Source: an uncultured Eubacteriales bacterium | Lineage (GTDB): Bacteria > Bacillota > Clostridia > Monoglobales > Firm-18 | Reading direction: 5' to 3' | Assembly: GCA_905210885.1 (NCBI GenBank) | Contig: CAJLYO010000016.1 | Span: 1 to 15,131, forward strand | Length of the DNA: 15,131 nt | Shown here: piece by piece, positions 1-7,272 of the stretch | How positions within the stretch are numbered: the stretch's first letter is position 1 | How the letters are laid out: each line of letters opens with the position of its first letter | The notes under the pieces: generated by a model | What the model was told of the DNA's origin: nothing | The model's input: the letters and a program-made list of their open reading frames with translations, nothing else | The model's database searches: none | Made by a program: the position numbers and the translations under genes

Positions 1-652
1 TTGCCAGCAATATTTTTGTATCCAGTAAAAGTGAACGCTTTTTTATATACTCTATATCATACTTGATTTTCTCCTCCGGCCTTAAAAACAGCCCCGTTAT
101 TTGTGCAAGACCCGTAATACCCGGCTTTACCATAATTCTTTGCGAAAAACCGGGAATATAGGCTTCAAAGCATTTATAGAAAACCTCTCTTTCGGGACGC
201 GGCCCTACAAGTGACAAATCGCCTGCAAGGCAGTTAAATAGCTGCGGTATTTCATCAAACTTTATTCTTCTTAAAACCCTGCCGATCGCCGTCAGTCTCT
301 CATCATCTTCGCCGAGCGACCAACGGATTCCGTCCTCCTCGGCGTTTTCATACATTGTTCTGAATTTGTATATGTAAAACCTCTTGCCACCCAGTCCGAG
401 CCGTTCCTGCCTATATATCGGTTTTCCTTTTGAGGTCACCGCCACGCATATGTAGGCAATGAGCATAGGAATCAGAAGAATAATAATGCCGACAAAAGAT
501 GCGATAATATCAACTGTTCGCTTTATGAAACCGTATACCGGCTTTGGCGGCAAGTATGTTATTTTTTCAACCTCATATATTTCATCCGTTCTCTCGAACG
601 GCAATATAACCTTTTCTGCGCCGCTTTCCGTTACGGTTTCCATCGTAATCAT
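1..652 (-). CDS. Initiating sugar transferase (bacterial sugar transferase family), C-terminus cut by window edge
   Basis: Membrane-anchored enzyme that transfers a sugar-1-phosphate to undecaprenyl phosphate, the first step of exopolysaccharide or capsule repeat assembly. I translated it from the reverse strand. It has a short N-terminal region, one hydrophobic anchor around residues 35-65, then the cytoplasmic catalytic domain with family motifs: RQERLG, FYIYKFRTM, a KFDEIPQLFN block, DLSLVGPRPE and KPGITGLAQITG. The frame is still open at base 1, and perhaps 10-20 C-terminal residues are missing. Two in-frame starts exist, at 652 and 643. I prefer 652 because its ATG overlaps the upstream TGA (ATGA) and AAAAGG lies about 7 nt upstream. 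It is the last visible gene of the polysaccharide operon and probably translationally coupled to the pyruvyl transferase. Family assignment is firm; the sugar specificity cannot be read. Confidence 0.93.
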   Translation of the reverse strand, partial: MITMETVTESGAEKVILPFERTDEIYEVEKITYLPPKPVYGFIKRTVDIIASFVGIIILLIPMLIAYICVAVTSKGKPIYRQERLGLGGKRFYIYKFRTMYENAEEDGIRWSLGEDDERLTAIGRVLRRIKFDEIPQLFNCLAGDLSLVGPRPEREVFYKCFEAYIPGFSQRIMVKPGITGLAQITGLFLRPEEKIKYDIEYIKKRSLLLDTKILLA

Positions 653-1662
653 CTCTTTTCCTTTTCGATTTGTTTTTTTAATACTTCAAAGCCTTTTACA
701 ACATCCTTATCATAACTCTTGTCAATCATAAAATTAAGCGGCTCAGATATCAGAAAATTCTGAATTGCTCTTATATCGACAGAACGAATATCGCACCCGG
801 CTATGGGATAAGATACGTCAGATAACAAATTTCTCATTTTTTGCCTGTATATAATCGGGTAAAAATCTATGTTCATTTTCAGGCTTAGCACAGCCGAGTG
901 AAATCTTGCACCGATTATCTTACGGCACACAGAATATGCCCTTTGTATTTCTCCGCCGGCGCTGTGGCTCACGATTTCCGCCATATTCTTATACTTCATA
1001 AGCGACTTTACCTTTTTGCACAGAGAAGTATCGTCCTCTGTGCCTGTATCAAACGCAAGAAGTATCACGCCTTTTCCTGTCGTTTCAATCCAGTAATCGG
1101 CGAACTGTGCCATTTTTAAATAGTAACTGCCGTTATTGCCGTCATAACGAATAAGCGATATACCGAGTTTATCGCCGTCCGATTTTTTCGGGAGCCAACC
1201 CTTTGGCATTCCGAACAGAATATCCGGCATATAGGAAATCATCGTATTCGGACACCTTTTTTGAAGCCATAAAAAGCTATTCTTGTCGCGGCATACAATA
1301 TACTTGAATTTTTTCAGCTTATGTATGACAAGCCGTTCGGCAAGCCTGCTTTTAATCGGCTCGATATTGCATCCGATACAGTAATCGGCAATATGCTTTC
1401 GTCTTAAAAACCAGATAAGTTCGCATTTCAGCGCCGCACGGCTGTTTACCATAAATCCGGAACCGATGACCAAAAGCTTCGGGAGTTTTTTCTTCTGCCC
1501 GCTATTTTTTAAGCTGACATTTTTTTCGTCAAGCAGCAAAGTCGAATGAGAATTGCGCGCGTCTACGTAAAAATTATATTCCGGCATATAATGCGCTGTT
1601 ATTTTCTGCATATAATCGTCGCCGAAATTTTGATCAAAATATCCGCACAATTCCAATTCCAT
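649..1662 (-). CDS. Polysaccharide pyruvyl transferase family protein
   Basis: A 337-aa cytosolic protein. The family adds pyruvate ketals or related groups to sugars of exopolysaccharides and cell-wall polymers. The N-terminal GYFDQNFGDDYM motif and the later GARFHSAVLSLKM block, followed by a short hydrophobic YPIIY segment, resemble conserved parts of the family (PF04230). There are no membrane segments and no signal peptide. A GGGAG ribosome binding site lies about 6 nt before the ATG. The upstream Wzz-like gene stops one base before this start, and the downstream sugar transferase overlaps its stop. It is thus embedded in the polysaccharide operon. Some family members have drifted functions, so actual pyruvylation is inference. 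Confidence 0.8.
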   Translation of the reverse strand: MELELCGYFDQNFGDDYMQKITAHYMPEYNFYVDARNSHSTLLLDEKNVSLKNSGQKKKLPKLLVIGSGFMVNSRAALKCELIWFLRRKHIADYCIGCNIEPIKSRLAERLVIHKLKKFKYIVCRDKNSFLWLQKRCPNTMISYMPDILFGMPKGWLPKKSDGDKLGISLIRYDGNNGSYYLKMAQFADYWIETTGKGVILLAFDTGTEDDTSLCKKVKSLMKYKNMAEIVSHSAGGEIQRAYSVCRKIIGARFHSAVLSLKMNIDFYPIIYRQKMRNLLSDVSYPIAGCDIRSVDIRAIQNFLISEPLNFMIDKSYDKDVVKGFEVLKKQIEKEKR

Positions 1663-1663
1663 A

Positions 1664-3031
1664 TTATTCTCCCGCCGTTTCCGTTTCGTTTTTCTTAATA
1701 TAAACCAACACTCCGCATATCAGAAAGCCGAACATTAAGGCAAGCACAAGACCCACTGCATAGTAAAATACCGTACTTGCGGTTTTATGCGCCACAACCC
1801 CCGAAATGCAGGCTATGCTCTGTGCGGATTTGTATGAATTATAATCGTCTATTGTATCTTTCGTAAGCGAATAGAGTTTGTTAAACTTTTCGCATGTGTT
1901 TTCAAGGCTCGTTTCAAGTGCATTTTGGAGCTCCTTATTTGAAAATCCGTCCGGGAAGCTGTTCGCATCACTCTCATAGCGCTGTCTGTCAATCTCCGTA
2001 TTCAAGGCGACCGTGCGATATTTGACATAGTCTAACACAAGCTGATCATATACCGACTTGTTCTGAACGTAGTTTTCATCACGCTCGGTGCTTTCCCGCA
2101 CCTGCGAGCTTTCGCTGTCGTCATCGTCCTTGTTCCGACCGTCTCTGTCCCAAAGATACTGCTTGTTCTTGTCGGAATAAATCGTCATAAGTTCTTTTTG
2201 CGTTTCCGCTTTTTTATTGTTAAGGTCAATATCATATACTGCGTCCGTTATTTTATTATGAAGCGCATTTCTCAGATACCAAGCGTTTTTTGTAATACCG
2301 TTCTCAATAACCATACGTTCCGCAACTGACAAATCCCGTTCGGTAAGCGATTTATACTCCGCTATCAGGTCCAAAAGCGAATAGCCTGTCTGCGGCGAAC
2401 GATAATTCTTTTCCGCCTCGTAAACTCTCGCCAAATACTCAATATTAGAGTTTATTTTCTTTCGCAGAATATCCACCGTATCATAGTAATCATACTGCAT
2501 CGCCACATCTCCCGACAGGTTTGTTATATCATAGCTATAAGTATATCTTTCAACATAATACAGGCGGTACTGGCTGAAAACAGCGCTGAGCATGCGTTTG
2601 GCATAGTCATTGCCCTTTGATGTAGTATATTTTACCGAGTAGTACACCGTATTCTTCTTTTCATCCTCATTTTTTTCGTAATCGGAAAACTTGTCGATCC
2701 ACGACGCATATTTTTCCTGCTCGGCTGTGGGGATAATGGGAGTCACGGTGATATTGCGGCTGATTTCATCAATATTCGTTGTCTTAAACCCAAGCTCCGT
2801 TAATGCGTTTTTAATCACAATCGAGCTTTTGATTTCATAAGGATTTATTTTTTCGCCGTTTTCGGCAAGCCCGTCCTCAGCCTTTGCGCCGATATACTTT
2901 ATCAGTATCTCCGATGTGTAGCTCTCGTCAAGCTTCAGCTTAATGGAGCAAAGAACAACGCTTACGGCAAGCAGTATAATAAATACTTTTTTATGCTCAT
3001 ACAGTCCGTTTAAGAAATCACGCAACAGCAT
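1664..3031 (-). CDS. Wzz-like chain-length determinant / polysaccharide co-polymerase (second copy)
   Basis: About 455 aa with the topology of polysaccharide co-polymerases: a membrane segment near residues 14-30 (VFIILLAVSVVLCSI), a long extracytoplasmic region rich in charged and helical stretches, and a second membrane segment near the C-terminus (FYYAVGLVLALMFGFLICGV) with a short tail. No Walker motifs or tyrosine-rich tail are present, so no BY-kinase is fused. Such proteins set polymer length with the polymerase. A GTG at 3037 is possible, but it is only 3 nt from AGGAGG. The ATG at 3031 has ideal 9-nt spacing and is preferred. The gene overlaps the upstream Wzz-like gene by 14 bp. Sequence similarity to classical Wzz is low by eye; the call rests on topology and context. 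Confidence 0.7.
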   Translation of the reverse strand: MLLRDFLNGLYEHKKVFIILLAVSVVLCSIKLKLDESYTSEILIKYIGAKAEDGLAENGEKINPYEIKSSIVIKNALTELGFKTTNIDEISRNITVTPIIPTAEQEKYASWIDKFSDYEKNEDEKKNTVYYSVKYTTSKGNDYAKRMLSAVFSQYRLYYVERYTYSYDITNLSGDVAMQYDYYDTVDILRKKINSNIEYLARVYEAEKNYRSPQTGYSLLDLIAEYKSLTERDLSVAERMVIENGITKNAWYLRNALHNKITDAVYDIDLNNKKAETQKELMTIYSDKNKQYLWDRDGRNKDDDDSESSQVRESTERDENYVQNKSVYDQLVLDYVKYRTVALNTEIDRQRYESDANSFPDGFSNKELQNALETSLENTCEKFNKLYSLTKDTIDDYNSYKSAQSIACISGVVAHKTASTVFYYAVGLVLALMFGFLICGVLVYIKKNETETAGE

Positions 3032-4472
3032 TATCACTTTCCTCCTTCTTGATCTTTTTTCTTTTCAATACGGAATATATAAGCCACCATAAATAAAGCA
3101 CAGCAGACCATATAACCGTTATTTTGGCAATCGTCACAACAGAGGAAACAACTCCCTGTCCGTGACCTATGCCGCTTATATACAATGTTTCATAAGATAC
3201 GGTATTTATGTACTCGTCATTTACGGCAGCGGCTCTTTTTAAGAACTCGTCTATTTTCACCGTAATATCGTCGCATTGCTTATCTGCGGCCTTTTTAACC
3301 CAATCCGCGCTTTCTTCAAATGCGGAAAATTGGTTTATCAGATAGTCGTAATAATGTGCCTCGTTTTCCGACTCGTCCCCGGCAAGGTTCGCCTTGCTTG
3401 CGTTTTCCGTCAGATAATCTATTCCGATTTTTGTTCTGTTCATATAAAATACATTGTCCGAATCCAACGCCGGAATAAACACTACCTTCGTGACAAGCGG
3501 GTCATACACGGATATCCCGTCCAGCATAATGTTATATTCACCGCGGTTTCTCTGCGTCTGCTCATAATTTTCTTTCGATACATAACCGAACTGCTTTAAA
3601 AGCTTGTCCTTGTCGGCGGTAATCCCGTTTTGGATCACAAACGCCTTGTACGTTTCGACATCGTTGTCCGTTATTCTCGACAGTTCCGCACTCAGATCGC
3701 CGAAGCTCACGCCGTCCTTTGAAACAAACCTCACGTCCTCATCGTAACGGCTTGACAAATACCTGTTTATGCGGTTTATAACGTTTTGCATCTCACCGGC
3801 ACGGTTGAAATAATCGAGTGATTTTGTTTCTGACCAGTCCATATCAAACACAGCGCTTGTAAAAATATACTTATCTTCATAATGCTCCTTATAGCTGTCA
3901 GCAACAGCGGTTAGTATTTTTGCTTTTGACGGCAATACAAACTGTTTCAAAACCGCTCTGACGGACGCAGGTATGCCGTTCGCCTTAATCGAATCCGAGA
4001 TAACCGAATACGAGATCGTATATTTTGACGGAAAGTATGAATATGTATCATTTCCGTCGAGAACATTCTGCCTTATTGCGTTAAAGCTACCGTCCGTGGT
4101 GATACCGGTAACGGAAATATGCTCCTTCAGCGTATCGGGGGTTAACTTGTTATTCAGCTTATCACAGGCGCTTGTTAAGACCTCATCGCTTAACACCTCA
4201 TAAATATCAAACGGTGATCCGTCCGGGTTGCATCCCTTTGTTATTTCTGAAAACGAAATTGAAACGGTTGTGTATGCCGTATTCAGATTTCCGGCAATAA
4301 CGCAGATTGCCGCAAGTGCCGTAATTATGAATACGCATATCAGTGAATAGCCGAACTTCGCTTTCGGTATTTTTACATTATCGTTCTCCTCAAACAATAT
4401 ATCCGCAGAGATTTCCGTTTCATCGTTTGATGTTTTTTGCTCCGGATACAGTGTTTTATTGCTGAATATCAT
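3018..4472 (-). CDS. Wzz-like chain-length determinant / polysaccharide co-polymerase (first copy)
   Basis: A 484-aa protein with a cytoplasmic N-terminus of about 40 residues, a membrane segment (residues ~41-61, SLICVFIITALAAICVIAG), a large extracytoplasmic domain, a second membrane segment near residues 445-467, and a lysine-rich tail (KRKKIKKEES). This is the two-pass layout of polysaccharide co-polymerases. After the first membrane segment comes a beta-rich stretch (TTVSISFSE) like the start of a Wzz domain. There is no kinase motif. The ATG overlaps the TGA of the upstream polymerase gene (ATGA), with AGGAG about 7 nt before it, implying translational coupling. It resembles the next gene in layout and may be an old paralogue or a heteromeric partner. 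Function is inferred from topology and neighbours. Confidence 0.7.
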   Translation of the reverse strand: MIFSNKTLYPEQKTSNDETEISADILFEENDNVKIPKAKFGYSLICVFIITALAAICVIAGNLNTAYTTVSISFSEITKGCNPDGSPFDIYEVLSDEVLTSACDKLNNKLTPDTLKEHISVTGITTDGSFNAIRQNVLDGNDTYSYFPSKYTISYSVISDSIKANGIPASVRAVLKQFVLPSKAKILTAVADSYKEHYEDKYIFTSAVFDMDWSETKSLDYFNRAGEMQNVINRINRYLSSRYDEDVRFVSKDGVSFGDLSAELSRITDNDVETYKAFVIQNGITADKDKLLKQFGYVSKENYEQTQRNRGEYNIMLDGISVYDPLVTKVVFIPALDSDNVFYMNRTKIGIDYLTENASKANLAGDESENEAHYYDYLINQFSAFEESADWVKKAADKQCDDITVKIDEFLKRAAAVNDEYINTVSYETLYISGIGHGQGVVSSVVTIAKITVIWSAVLYLWWLIYSVLKRKKIKKEESDNAVA

Positions 4473-5650
4473 ATAAAATCTCCTTTTGTTTTTTCGGATT
4501 TATCGAAGGAAAGTGCCGCATATATCAGCAAATTCCAGAAAGCCTTAATACTCGGATTTATTGTGAGCGTCATAGAAAGCGCCAATATGCCGAGCATCGC
4601 CGCCGAGATATATCCCCGTTTTTTTATGTTTCTCAATACAGCCGCAGAGGACATCAGAATAAACATTACAAATCCCGGTATGCCTTGGTTATAGAGCGAC
4701 TGTATAAATTGATTGTGTGCCACCACGTGCATCAGTTTTCCGTCTATCATCATTTCGTGATAGGCAAATATTCCTCTGCCGTACATCAGTTCCCACGACG
4801 AGTGTTTTATCGTATTGAGCATTGAAAGCCATATATCCCCTCGTCCGGTTCCGTGGGATTCGATAATCTTTTGTATACTGAAACGCGATGAAACATCTTC
4901 GGGCAGAATCGGAATAACAACCGTCCACAGAATAACCGCCATGCCGATTGCCGTGCAAATTCCGATAATGCGCTGTTTTGTCCCCTTTGCGTTTATGAAT
5001 ACATATGACATTATCATAACCGCAAGCCCAAGCAATCCACCGCGCGAGCCGGATGTGAAAACCATATATGCTCCGAGAACAAGCAAAACCGCGCATATAA
5101 CGGCATAGATTTTGTTGTCTCTCAGCTTTTTTAAAGCGACTGCCATAGGCAAAAGAAAAAATCCGGAAAAGTAGTTCGGATCGCTTGTGGTTCCGAATAT
5201 TATCATCGTGTTTCTGTCGCCGTACCAATCCGCACCGATAAATCCAAGCGTAATCAGTACGCCGAGCAGTGTAAGTTGTGTAATCTCAAACGCTTTAATT
5301 TCATTTTCAGTATATTTGCGCATGGTTATAAGAAACATCAGACCTATCGTTTCAAAATATCCGCGCACATATTGCAGCGCCACCGGGCTTCTGTCCGCAA
5401 ACAACGTCATAACAACCGTTATCAGATACGCAAACGACAACAAATGAACGATGTTCAGCTCAAGTTTTTCACGATAGAAAAAACAGCTTACCGCAAAATA
5501 TCCGGCAATAGGTATAGTCAGCAGTTTCAAAAAGGAATTTCCCGCAGCGTTGATTGTAATGGTAAGCGGCAACGCAAGAAAATACGCACAGGCAAGAATG
5601 CACGAAAGCCCGATATCCGCTTTTTTCAGACCGTTTATCAATCTTCTCAT
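4469..5650 (-). CDS. O-antigen ligase / Wzy-type polysaccharide polymerase
   Basis: A 393-aa polytopic membrane protein with about ten hydrophobic segments. It carries the hallmark region of the O-antigen ligase/polymerase superfamily: SGSRGGLLGL (residues ~200-209) followed by a membrane helix. A long extracytoplasmic loop ends in VAHNQFIQSLYNQGIPG, which matches the usual histidine-containing HN-x-F/Y block. Proteins of this type join repeat units on undecaprenyl pyrophosphate at the outer face of the membrane. The start is supported by AAGGA about 8 nt upstream. It lies 43 bp after the 77-aa gene and overlaps the first Wzz-like gene by 4 bp. In this operon a Wzy polymerase is more likely than a ligase, because two co-polymerase genes follow immediately. 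Confidence 0.87.
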   Translation of the reverse strand: MRRLINGLKKADIGLSCILACAYFLALPLTITINAAGNSFLKLLTIPIAGYFAVSCFFYREKLELNIVHLLSFAYLITVVMTLFADRSPVALQYVRGYFETIGLMFLITMRKYTENEIKAFEITQLTLLGVLITLGFIGADWYGDRNTMIIFGTTSDPNYFSGFFLLPMAVALKKLRDNKIYAVICAVLLVLGAYMVFTSGSRGGLLGLAVMIMSYVFINAKGTKQRIIGICTAIGMAVILWTVVIPILPEDVSSRFSIQKIIESHGTGRGDIWLSMLNTIKHSSWELMYGRGIFAYHEMMIDGKLMHVVAHNQFIQSLYNQGIPGFVMFILMSSAAVLRNIKKRGYISAAMLGILALSMTLTINPSIKAFWNLLIYAALSFDKSEKTKGDFI

Positions 5651-5693
5651 CTCCGTTTCCTTCTGAATGTTATATTATACGTAAAAAGCGCCG

Positions 5694-5927
5694 CTACATC
5701 TGCCTTTTTTGCCGCAAAAAAGCAATAGCTTCGTCTTTTGACGTAAGCAACGGCTTTTCTCCGTGGAAGTATTCTATTGCATCCAAAAGAACGGAAAGAG
5801 AATATTCTTCAAGCCTTATGAAGGTTAAGGCGTGCATGGCCCTGTCTCTGTCTCTGCCGAAACGCAAATCGGAAATATGCATGCAACCGCTTCTGTCTTT
5901 TAATATCTCAAATAAATCTTTTTCCAT
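5694..5927 (-). CDS. Small protein of unknown function, first gene of the polysaccharide operon
   Basis: A 77-aa soluble, charged protein that I do not recognise. It has an acidic N-terminus (MEKDLFEILK), a central arginine-rich stretch (RFGRDRDR), a helix-like middle and a basic end (FLRQKRQM). There are no membrane segments, signal peptide or cysteine motifs. It is supported as a real gene by AAGGATGG about 7 nt before the ATG and by being the first frame after the invertible segment. It also lies only 43 bp from the polymerase gene and is co-directional. It would be the first gene transcribed when the promoter switch is ON. A regulatory or assembly role is possible, but nothing in the sequence shows it. 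Confidence 0.6.
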   Translation of the reverse strand: MEKDLFEILKDRSGCMHISDLRFGRDRDRAMHALTFIRLEEYSLSVLLDAIEYFHGEKPLLTSKDEAIAFLRQKRQM

Positions 5928-5986
5928 AGTCAGCCATCCTTGATTACAAAGTATTACTCTGCCGATAACTTATTTTCAGTGTGTTT

Positions 5987-6010
5987 ACAACATAATTGCG
6001 ATTATGTTGT
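5987..6010. repeat. Left inverted repeat of the invertible segment (IRL)
   Basis: A 24-bp near-palindrome: arm ACAACATAAT, centre TGCG, arm ATTATGTTGT. The whole 24 bp is the exact reverse complement of the copy at 6258-6281. The palindromic arms with an asymmetric centre resemble a tyrosine-recombinase crossover site, where two monomers bind the arms and the centre sets orientation. Confidence 0.88.
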
Positions 6011-6025
6011 AAATGGGTGTTTGTC

Positions 6026-6076
6026 TTATGCAAACCATTGAAAAACATGAAGTTTTCTTGAATGTTTTTTGCATAA
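6026..6076. repeat. Second imperfect inverted repeat inside the invertible segment
   Basis: TTATGCAAA at 6026-6034 is the reverse complement of TTTGCATAA at 6068-6076. Nested inside, AAAAACAT at 6041-6048 matches ATGTTTTT at 6062-6069. Only one of the two pairings can fully form. Its role is unknown. Confidence 0.4.
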
Positions 6077-6090
6077 AAACGCTTGCTAAA

Positions 6091-6125
6091 CAGACCAATG
6101 ATATTGCAAATATAACATTGGTCTG
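6091..6125. repeat. Perfect 10-bp inverted repeat inside the invertible segment
   Basis: CAGACCAATG at 6091-6100 and CATTGGTCTG at 6116-6125 are perfect reverse complements around a 15-nt spacer. No T run follows closely on either strand, so it is not a typical terminator. It lies upstream of the internal promoter in either orientation and could be a binding site for a regulator or accessory protein. Confidence 0.6.
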
Positions 6126-6196
6126 AATTTCCGTATCCTTTTTTTGTTGCATAGTGACGAGATTTTGAAAATAAACGGGAAAGAAATCGCAAACTA

Positions 6197-6224
6197 TTGA
6201 CAATTCGACTTTTTCTGATAAAAT
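6197..6224 (+). promoter_or_regulatory. Sigma-A-type promoter inside the invertible segment
   Basis: The -35 TTGACA at 6197-6202 is consensus. A 16-bp spacer leads to -10 TAAAAT at 6219-6224, preceded by an extended -10 TG at 6216-6217. Predicted start is near 6231, pointing toward the recombinase 3' end and away from the polysaccharide operon. A second TTGACA at 6249-6254 has only a poor -10 within the right repeat and is not called. Confidence 0.8.
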
Positions 6225-6257
6225 ATATGTAGATAAGTATATCTTTTTTTGACAGGC

Positions 6258-6281
6258 ACAACATAATCGCAATTATGTTGT
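6258..6281. repeat. Right inverted repeat of the invertible segment (IRR)
   Basis: A 24-bp copy with the same 10-bp arms as the left repeat but centre CGCA, making it a perfect inverted match to 5987-6010. It ends 4 bp from the stop codon of the tyrosine recombinase gene, so enzyme and site are physically linked. Confidence 0.88.
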
Positions 6282-6287
6282 TTTTTT
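6258..6287 (+). terminator. Possible intrinsic terminator formed by the right repeat plus an adjacent T run
   Basis: On the + strand the right repeat folds as a 10-bp stem with a 4-nt loop, followed directly by seven T residues (6281-6287). The T run lies outside the invertible segment. The stem is AT-rich (two G-C pairs in ten), so it may be weak. It would stop the transcript from the internal promoter before it runs antisense into the recombinase. Confidence 0.45.
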
Positions 6288-7131
6288 AACATCGCAAAAG
6301 ACCAAGCTTTTGCAACTGTTTCATATGCTCTGTTCCGCTTTCCGCAGTGTAAATTCTTGTAGTGTTAATATTGGAATGTCCGAGTATATCAGCAAGTCTT
6401 ACAATATCTTTTTGCAGGGAATAATAAGTTCTTGCAAAAAGGTGGCGAAAGTTATGCGGAAACACTTTTTCTTTTGACACTCCCGCACTCTCACACAGCT
6501 CCTTTAACATTCTCCATATATTCGATCTGTCAAGAGGCGTACCCGTTCTCGTAACAAAGATGCTGCCGCTTTTGATACCCTGTTTCAACGCATACTTTTG
6601 CAGGATAATACATAGCTTTTTGGGCAGAAAAACCTGTCTTATTTTTCCCTTGCAGTTTATTATTGCCTGTCTGCGTTTTATGGCCTCAAATGTTATAAAT
6701 TTAATTTCCGATACCCGAAGTCCTGTGCTTGCAATCGTCTGTATCAGATAATACAGCTTTTCGTTTTTCCTGTCCTTTGCCGCCGTCAGCAGTCTTTCAT
6801 ACTCTGTTTTTGTCAGTTCCTTTGACTTGTCTGCAAAAATCTTGCGCTGTGTTTTCAATGTTTTTACCTTCATTTTGTGCCAATCGGCATATTCAAAGAA
6901 CATATTGAGCGAGGACAGTATCGAATTAACACTTGCGGTTTTATATTGCGCAATCAGGCGTTCTTTATATTGAATGACTCTTTCCTTGCGTGGAATTTCT
7001 CCGCCGAGCCATTTGACAAACGCCGTAACATCACGAATATATTTCTCAATGGTAGCGTCCGATTTTTCTTCGTTTACAAGATATTTTCTGAATTTTTGAA
7101 TTTGTTTTTCGGTTATACTCTGTAATTTCAT
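6286..7131 (-). CDS. Tyrosine site-specific recombinase (probable promoter invertase)
   Basis: A 281-aa phage-integrase/XerC-D-type recombinase that cuts and rejoins DNA at short sites through a covalent phosphotyrosine. The N-terminal SAM-like core-binding domain spans about residues 7-90 and the catalytic domain about 105-275. All catalytic residues are visible: R139 in STGLRVSE, K163 in the beta-hairpin, H226 and R229 in FPHNFRHLF, H252 in LGHSNINTTRIY, and nucleophile Y261. The frame is open up to 7203, but the ATG at 7131 has AGGAGG 8 nt upstream and gives the usual family length, so it is the start. The stop codon lies 4 bp from the right inverted repeat, pointing to a dedicated invertase rather than a housekeeping Xer protein. 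I see no convincing promoter upstream. Confident as a recombinase; the target is inferred from position. Confidence 0.93.
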   Translation of the reverse strand: MKLQSITEKQIQKFRKYLVNEEKSDATIEKYIRDVTAFVKWLGGEIPRKERVIQYKERLIAQYKTASVNSILSSLNMFFEYADWHKMKVKTLKTQRKIFADKSKELTKTEYERLLTAAKDRKNEKLYYLIQTIASTGLRVSEIKFITFEAIKRRQAIINCKGKIRQVFLPKKLCIILQKYALKQGIKSGSIFVTRTGTPLDRSNIWRMLKELCESAGVSKEKVFPHNFRHLFARTYYSLQKDIVRLADILGHSNINTTRIYTAESGTEHMKQLQKLGLLRC

Positions 7132-7272
7132 ATTGACCGCCTCCTTTCTTTTCACCATATATATTGTGCCACTCAGGCAAAATTTATAAATTGAAGCTGT
7201 CAACAGTTTGCTCCTTTATCTCCGATTTTGTCAAACTTGCGTAAAATGAGTCTTACTATTGCCGAATTATAT

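Larger units (their letters stand above)
5987..6281. other. Putative invertible promoter segment (phase-variation switch) upstream of the polysaccharide operon
   Basis: A 295-bp segment bounded by perfect 24-bp inverted repeats, with 247 bp between them. It sits between a tyrosine recombinase gene and the first gene of the polysaccharide operon. Inside is one strong promoter (6197-6224) reading right, away from the operon. I find no comparable promoter reading left either inside the segment or in the 60 bp between the left repeat and the 77-aa gene. After inversion the promoter would start a transcript about 27 nt before the left repeat, running into the 77-aa gene and the polysaccharide genes. 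The assembled orientation therefore appears to be OFF. The arrangement is seen directly; inversion itself is inferred from known switches of this kind, such as capsule and cell-wall promoter inversions in Bacteroides and Clostridioides. Confidence 0.8.

Noticed and set aside
4689..5228. 179-codon frame on the minus strand inside the polymerase gene
   Set aside because: It is fully contained in the well-supported membrane polymerase gene in another frame, and its product is arginine- and histidine-rich without any domain.
5944..6272. Two overlapping open frames (about 95-106 codons) on the minus strand in the invertible segment
   Set aside because: They run through both inverted repeats, have no good ribosome binding site and no recognisable protein character. 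The AT-rich regulatory DNA explains them.
6249..6277. Second TTGACA near the right repeat as an alternative promoter
   Set aside because: At 17 bp spacing the -10 would be ATTATG, a poor match; the promoter at 6197-6224 is far better.
7132..7203. N-terminal extension of the recombinase by 24 residues
   Set aside because: The ATG at 7131 has an ideal AGGAGG at 8 nt and fits family length. The extension contains that ribosome binding site and looks non-coding.
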